NCBI RefSeq assembly: GCF_900116285.1
Contig: NZ_FPAJ01000001.1
Location: 558,001-622,000 of the forward strand
Length of the DNA stretch: 64,000 bases
Direction of reading: 5' to 3'
DNA from: Sulfitobacter marinus
GTDB lineage: Bacteria > Pseudomonadota > Alphaproteobacteria > Rhodobacterales > Rhodobacteraceae
Shown piece by piece: positions 61,494 to 64,000 of this stretch; position 1 is the stretch's first letter, and every line of letters begins with the position of its first letter. Made by a program: the position numbers and the translations under genes. The notes below the pieces were generated by a model. The model searched no databases, had not been told where the DNA came from, and worked only from the letters and a program-made list of their open reading frames with translations.

Positions 61494-61916
61494 ATGAAGC
61501 AGGAAGTTTTTCTGGCAGATGGCTACAGCCCTGCCGAAGACGAGCCGTTCATGAACGATCGGCAAGTTGAATATTTTAGACGCAAGTTATTAAACTGGAA
61601 AGCAGAGCTGCTGGCAGGCAGCCGCGACACAATCGAAGGTCTGCAGGATGGCACACGCAACATCCCTGATGTGAACGATCGCGCCTCGGAAGAAACAGAC
61701 CGGGCGTTGGAATTGCGCACACGGGACCGGGCGCGCAAGCTGGTCAGCAAGATCGACGCCGCCTTGCGCCGCATTGACGAGGGCGAGTTCGGATATTGTT
61801 CGGTCACTGGCGACCCAATTTCGTTGAAACGTCTTGATGCGCGGCCCATCGCCACGATGAGCCTTGAGGCACAGGAACGCCACGAGCGTCGCGAAAAAGT
61901 GCATCGTGACGATTGA
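61494..61916 (+). CDS. dksA: DksA, RNA polymerase-binding transcription factor
   Basis: 140 residues from the ATG at 61494 (GGGGA upstream); ATG 61461 is an alternative. The coiled coil spans about 30-100 with acidic tip residues (NDRASEETDRALELRTRDRARKLVSKIDAAL). The zinc-finger region keeps a single cysteine (GYCSVTGDPISLKRLDARPIATMSLEAQ); the other three cysteines of E. coli DksA are replaced, as in several alphaproteobacterial forms. It modulates rRNA and amino-acid promoters with ppGpp. Confidence 0.92.
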   Translation: MKQEVFLADGYSPAEDEPFMNDRQVEYFRRKLLNWKAELLAGSRDTIEGLQDGTRNIPDVNDRASEETDRALELRTRDRARKLVSKIDAALRRIDEGEFGYCSVTGDPISLKRLDARPIATMSLEAQERHERREKVHRDD

Positions 61917-61936
61917 TCTCTAGTTCGAAGTTTTAG

Positions 61937-61969
61937 CAAAAGCGCCGGGGTCCATTTCCGGCGCTTTTG
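61937..61969 (+). terminator. terminator of dksA
   Basis: CAAAAGCGCCGG/CCGGCGCTTTTG 12-bp perfect stem with a 9-base loop. The A and T tracts allow use in both directions. Confidence 0.85.
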
Positions 61970-61985
61970 TCGTTTAGGGGGCTAA

Positions 61986-63155
61986 ATGGCCATAAGTAAT
62001 GCAGTGGTGATCGGTGGAGGGATCGGTGGGTTGGCCACAGCGGCGTGTCTGTCGCGGCGCGGTATGGCCGTGACCTTGCTGGAACAGGCCCCCGCGATCT
62101 CCGAGGTGGGTGCCGGCTTGCAAATCAGCCCCAATGGCATGGCCGTATTGCGCGCGATGGGCCTTGAGCCGCAGTTGGAAGCCCGCAGTGCCGTGCGCGG
62201 TGAAGCCGTTGTTTTGCAAGATTATAGGGACGGTGCGCAGGTGGCGCGGCTCGATCTGATGCGCGGGCAGGCGGATCACCCGTACATGTTTATGCACCGC
62301 GCTGATCTGATTGATGTGCTGTTGGGGGCCGCAAAACGGGGCAATGTCTCCATCGAATTGGGCGTGCAGTCAGACGCTTGCCTGCCCGGTGCGCTGCCTC
62401 AAGTGAGGCTGGCGGATGATACGGTGCGACGCGCCAAGCTGGTCGTTGATGCCACGGGCATTCACTCCAACACCCGCGCGGTGCTGAACGGTGCAAGCAA
62501 ACCGCGCTTTAGTGGTCAGGTGGCATGGCGGGCCGTGGTGCCAAACGCGTTTAATCACCCGGATGAGGCGCATGTCACCATGGGCCCGGGTCGTCATTTG
62601 GTCAGCTACCCGATTAGGGGCGGATCGCTGGTCAATCTTGTGGCGGTAGAAGAACGCGACGATTGGGCACCCGAGGGATGGTCCATCGCCGATGATCCGG
62701 CGAATTTACGCAAGGCGTTTCAAGGGTTTGGCGGTCGCGCCGTCGAGATGATCGCCGCCGTGGACGCCTGCACCTTATGGGGTTTGCATCTGCATCCGGT
62801 CGCCGAAACGTGGCACCAAGGCGGTGTTGCACTGGTCGGCGACGCGGCGCACCCGACACTGCCGTTTCTTGCTCAAGGGGCGAATATGGCGCTGGAAGAC
62901 GCATGGGTACTGACCGCGTGCGTGTTGAATGCGCCGGAGGATCAGGCGTTACAGCGCTATCAGGACCTGCGTAAACCCCGCGCGCAACGGGTGATCACAG
63001 CAGCCGCTGGCAACGCGGCCCGCTACCACATGGTGCCCGGCATCAAACGGACCATCGCACACACCGGCCTGCGTGTGGCCAGCAAACTGGTTCCGGGGGC
63101 GATGGTCGGTGCGTTTAACTGGCTGTATCATCACGATGTGACCGCCAGTAAATAG
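61986..63155 (+). CDS. FAD-dependent monooxygenase (salicylate hydroxylase-like)
   Basis: 389 residues of the aromatic flavoprotein hydroxylase family. FAD motifs: VVIGGGIGGLATAACLSRRG at the start, and GDAAHPTLPFLAQGANMALEDA (the GD motif) near 280. The intermediate DG-type motif reads VVDATGIHSNTR. The scaffold is that of salicylate or 3-hydroxybenzoate 6-hydroxylases using NAD(P)H and O2. No aromatic-catabolism genes are adjacent, so the substrate is open. Confidence 0.9.
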   Translation: MAISNAVVIGGGIGGLATAACLSRRGMAVTLLEQAPAISEVGAGLQISPNGMAVLRAMGLEPQLEARSAVRGEAVVLQDYRDGAQVARLDLMRGQADHPYMFMHRADLIDVLLGAAKRGNVSIELGVQSDACLPGALPQVRLADDTVRRAKLVVDATGIHSNTRAVLNGASKPRFSGQVAWRAVVPNAFNHPDEAHVTMGPGRHLVSYPIRGGSLVNLVAVEERDDWAPEGWSIADDPANLRKAFQGFGGRAVEMIAAVDACTLWGLHLHPVAETWHQGGVALVGDAAHPTLPFLAQGANMALEDAWVLTACVLNAPEDQALQRYQDLRKPRAQRVITAAAGNAARYHMVPGIKRTIAHTGLRVASKLVPGAMVGAFNWLYHHDVTASK

Positions 63156-63158
63156 GCG

Positions 63159-64000
63159 TTAGCCCGCCCGTTGCAGCATGCCGAACAGGTCGCGCGGGTC
63201 TTCGGGATCGGCCAGCAGATCAAGCGGATCAAACAAGCCCGTCGTGGCAATCTGATCACGCACATAGCGCAGCGCTGAGAAATCCTCGATCGCGAAACCA
63301 ACGCTGTCGAACAGGGTGATTTGCTTGTCATCGGTGCGGCCTTGGGCTTGCCCGGTCAGAACCTGCCAGATTTCAGTGACGGGATGATCGGCGTCAAGCT
63401 GCTGGATTTCGCCCTCGATCCGGGTTTGTTCGGGGTATTCGACGAAAATGCCAGCGCGGTGCAAAATCGCGGGGGCCAGTTCGGTTTTGCCGGGGCAATC
63501 GCCGCCAATCGCGTTGATGTGGACGCCCGCGCCGACCATGTTATCGGTCAGGATCGTGGCATATTGCTTGTCTGCGGTGCAGGTGGTGACAATCTGCGCG
63601 CCGAGTATCGCCTCCTCGGCTGTATCGCAGGACACGACCTTGATCCCTTGGCCAGCAAGGTTCGCCGCACATTTCGCAGTGGCGGCGGGGTCGATGTCGT
63701 ACAAACGCACCTCGTCAATGCCGACAATCGCTTTCATCGCCAAGGTTTGAAATTCCGACTGCGCGCCATTGCCGATCATCGCCATCACATGCGCGCCTTT
63801 GGGGGCCAGTAGACGCGCGACCACCGCCGAAGTTGCCGCTGTGCGCAGCGCTGTGAGCATGGTCATTTCAGACAGTAATACCGGATAGCCATTGGCCACA
63901 TTGGCCAGCAACCCGAATGCCGTCACCGTTTGTAACCCATCTGCGGTGTTCGAGGGGTGACCGTTGACGTATTTAAACCCGTACACATCCCCGTCCGAAG
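63159..64000 (-). CDS. ornithine cyclodeaminase, partial
   Basis: Only the last about 280 residues are in the window; the frame runs past the right edge. VYGFKYVNGHPSNT near the edge, GNGAQSEFQTLAM (Rossmann NAD site) and INAIGGDCPGKTEL match ornithine cyclodeaminase/mu-crystallin proteins, which convert ornithine to proline and ammonia. The end of the gene lies 3 bases from the FAD monooxygenase stop (convergent). Confidence 0.9.
   Translation of the reverse strand, partial: SDGDVYGFKYVNGHPSNTADGLQTVTAFGLLANVANGYPVLLSEMTMLTALRTAATSAVVARLLAPKGAHVMAMIGNGAQSEFQTLAMKAIVGIDEVRLYDIDPAATAKCAANLAGQGIKVVSCDTAEEAILGAQIVTTCTADKQYATILTDNMVGAGVHINAIGGDCPGKTELAPAILHRAGIFVEYPEQTRIEGEIQQLDADHPVTEIWQVLTGQAQGRTDDKQITLFDSVGFAIEDFSALRYVRDQIATTGLFDPLDLLADPEDPRDLFGMLQRAG

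Noticed and set aside
1..64000. CRISPR array, prophage or insertion sequence
   Set aside because: No regularly spaced repeats, no cas, integrase, capsid or transposase genes were seen on either strand.

Overview
The window reads as chromosomal DNA of a marine alphaproteobacterium of the Rhodobacterales (Roseobacter group). This is inferred from the gene set and protein style: the Suf cluster with a Yip1 protein before sufS, a fused MrpA/B antiporter, an ALA synthase preceded by an FNR-type box, TRAP transport genes with a very large DctM, a DksA with a single zinc-finger cysteine, a GlnE/RlmI-like/PIN block, and a short intergenic repeat of a kind I recall from Roseobacter genomes. No rRNA, phage, transposase, integrase or CRISPR array is visible. 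Coding density is high and most genes sit in short operons.

Layout. 1-2.2 kb: end of the Suf Fe-S assembly operon and tRNA-Arg(CCG). 2.2-6.6 kb: accessory stretch with a membrane hybrid histidine kinase, a GNAT acetyltransferase and a serine hydrolase. 6.7-9.05 kb: folate/corrinoid C1 module on the minus strand (methyltransferase, MTHFR-like protein, small 'virulence factor' protein). 9.3-11.2 kb: ppx/gppA and rlmE. 11.45-17.4 kb: mrpA(B)CDEFG Na+/H+ antiporter operon, then two tRNA-Asp genes. 18.1-22.2 kb: a divergent TetR/oxidoreductase pair, a DMT exporter and an M20 dipeptidase. 22.5-26.5 kb: hemA, a RodZ-like protein and ispG. 26.5-28.2 kb: a C5 DNA methyltransferase overlapping a GIY-YIG protein, a candidate compact restriction-modification pair. 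28.3-37.1 kb: DsbA-like protein, aminotransferase, cell-wall amidase, PBP1A, RF2 and an amidase. 37.1-39.4 kb: Rieske oxygenase with a small partner and an XRE regulator. 39.6-42.5 kb: small OB-fold-like protein and the ilvBH operon with an Ile/Val/Leu-rich leader peptide and attenuator. 42.6-49.5 kb: two-component system divergent from a TRAP transporter. 49.7-56.7 kb: bpt, RDD and DUF2852 proteins, glnE, an rRNA methyltransferase and a PIN protein. 56.7-61.3 kb: M48 protease, CoxE-like VWA protein, a 57-residue membrane protein, DUF2927 lipoprotein and MoxR ATPase. 61.5-64 kb: dksA, an FAD monooxygenase and a truncated ornithine cyclodeaminase.

The most unusual structure occurs twice. At 4766-6699 and 19414-21060 a roughly 90%-identical second copy of the 3' end and terminator of an intact minus-strand gene (corrinoid methyltransferase; M20 dipeptidase) lies on the far side of a small cargo (acetyltransferase plus serine hydrolase; DMT transporter). 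Both copies are in direct orientation with similar divergence. This is what one-sided homologous recombination of linear donor DNA would leave: the donor allele plus its downstream cargo, and a stub of the old resident allele. Gene transfer agents or natural transformation could supply such DNA in this order; no mobile-element gene is seen.

Regulatory features read directly from the bases include three TGAC-N4-GTCA boxes between the TetR gene and its divergent target, an FNR box before hemA, the ilv leader/attenuator, three TTTGGGC half-sites before the TRAP operon, and two 17-bp dyads between the DUF2852 gene and glnE.
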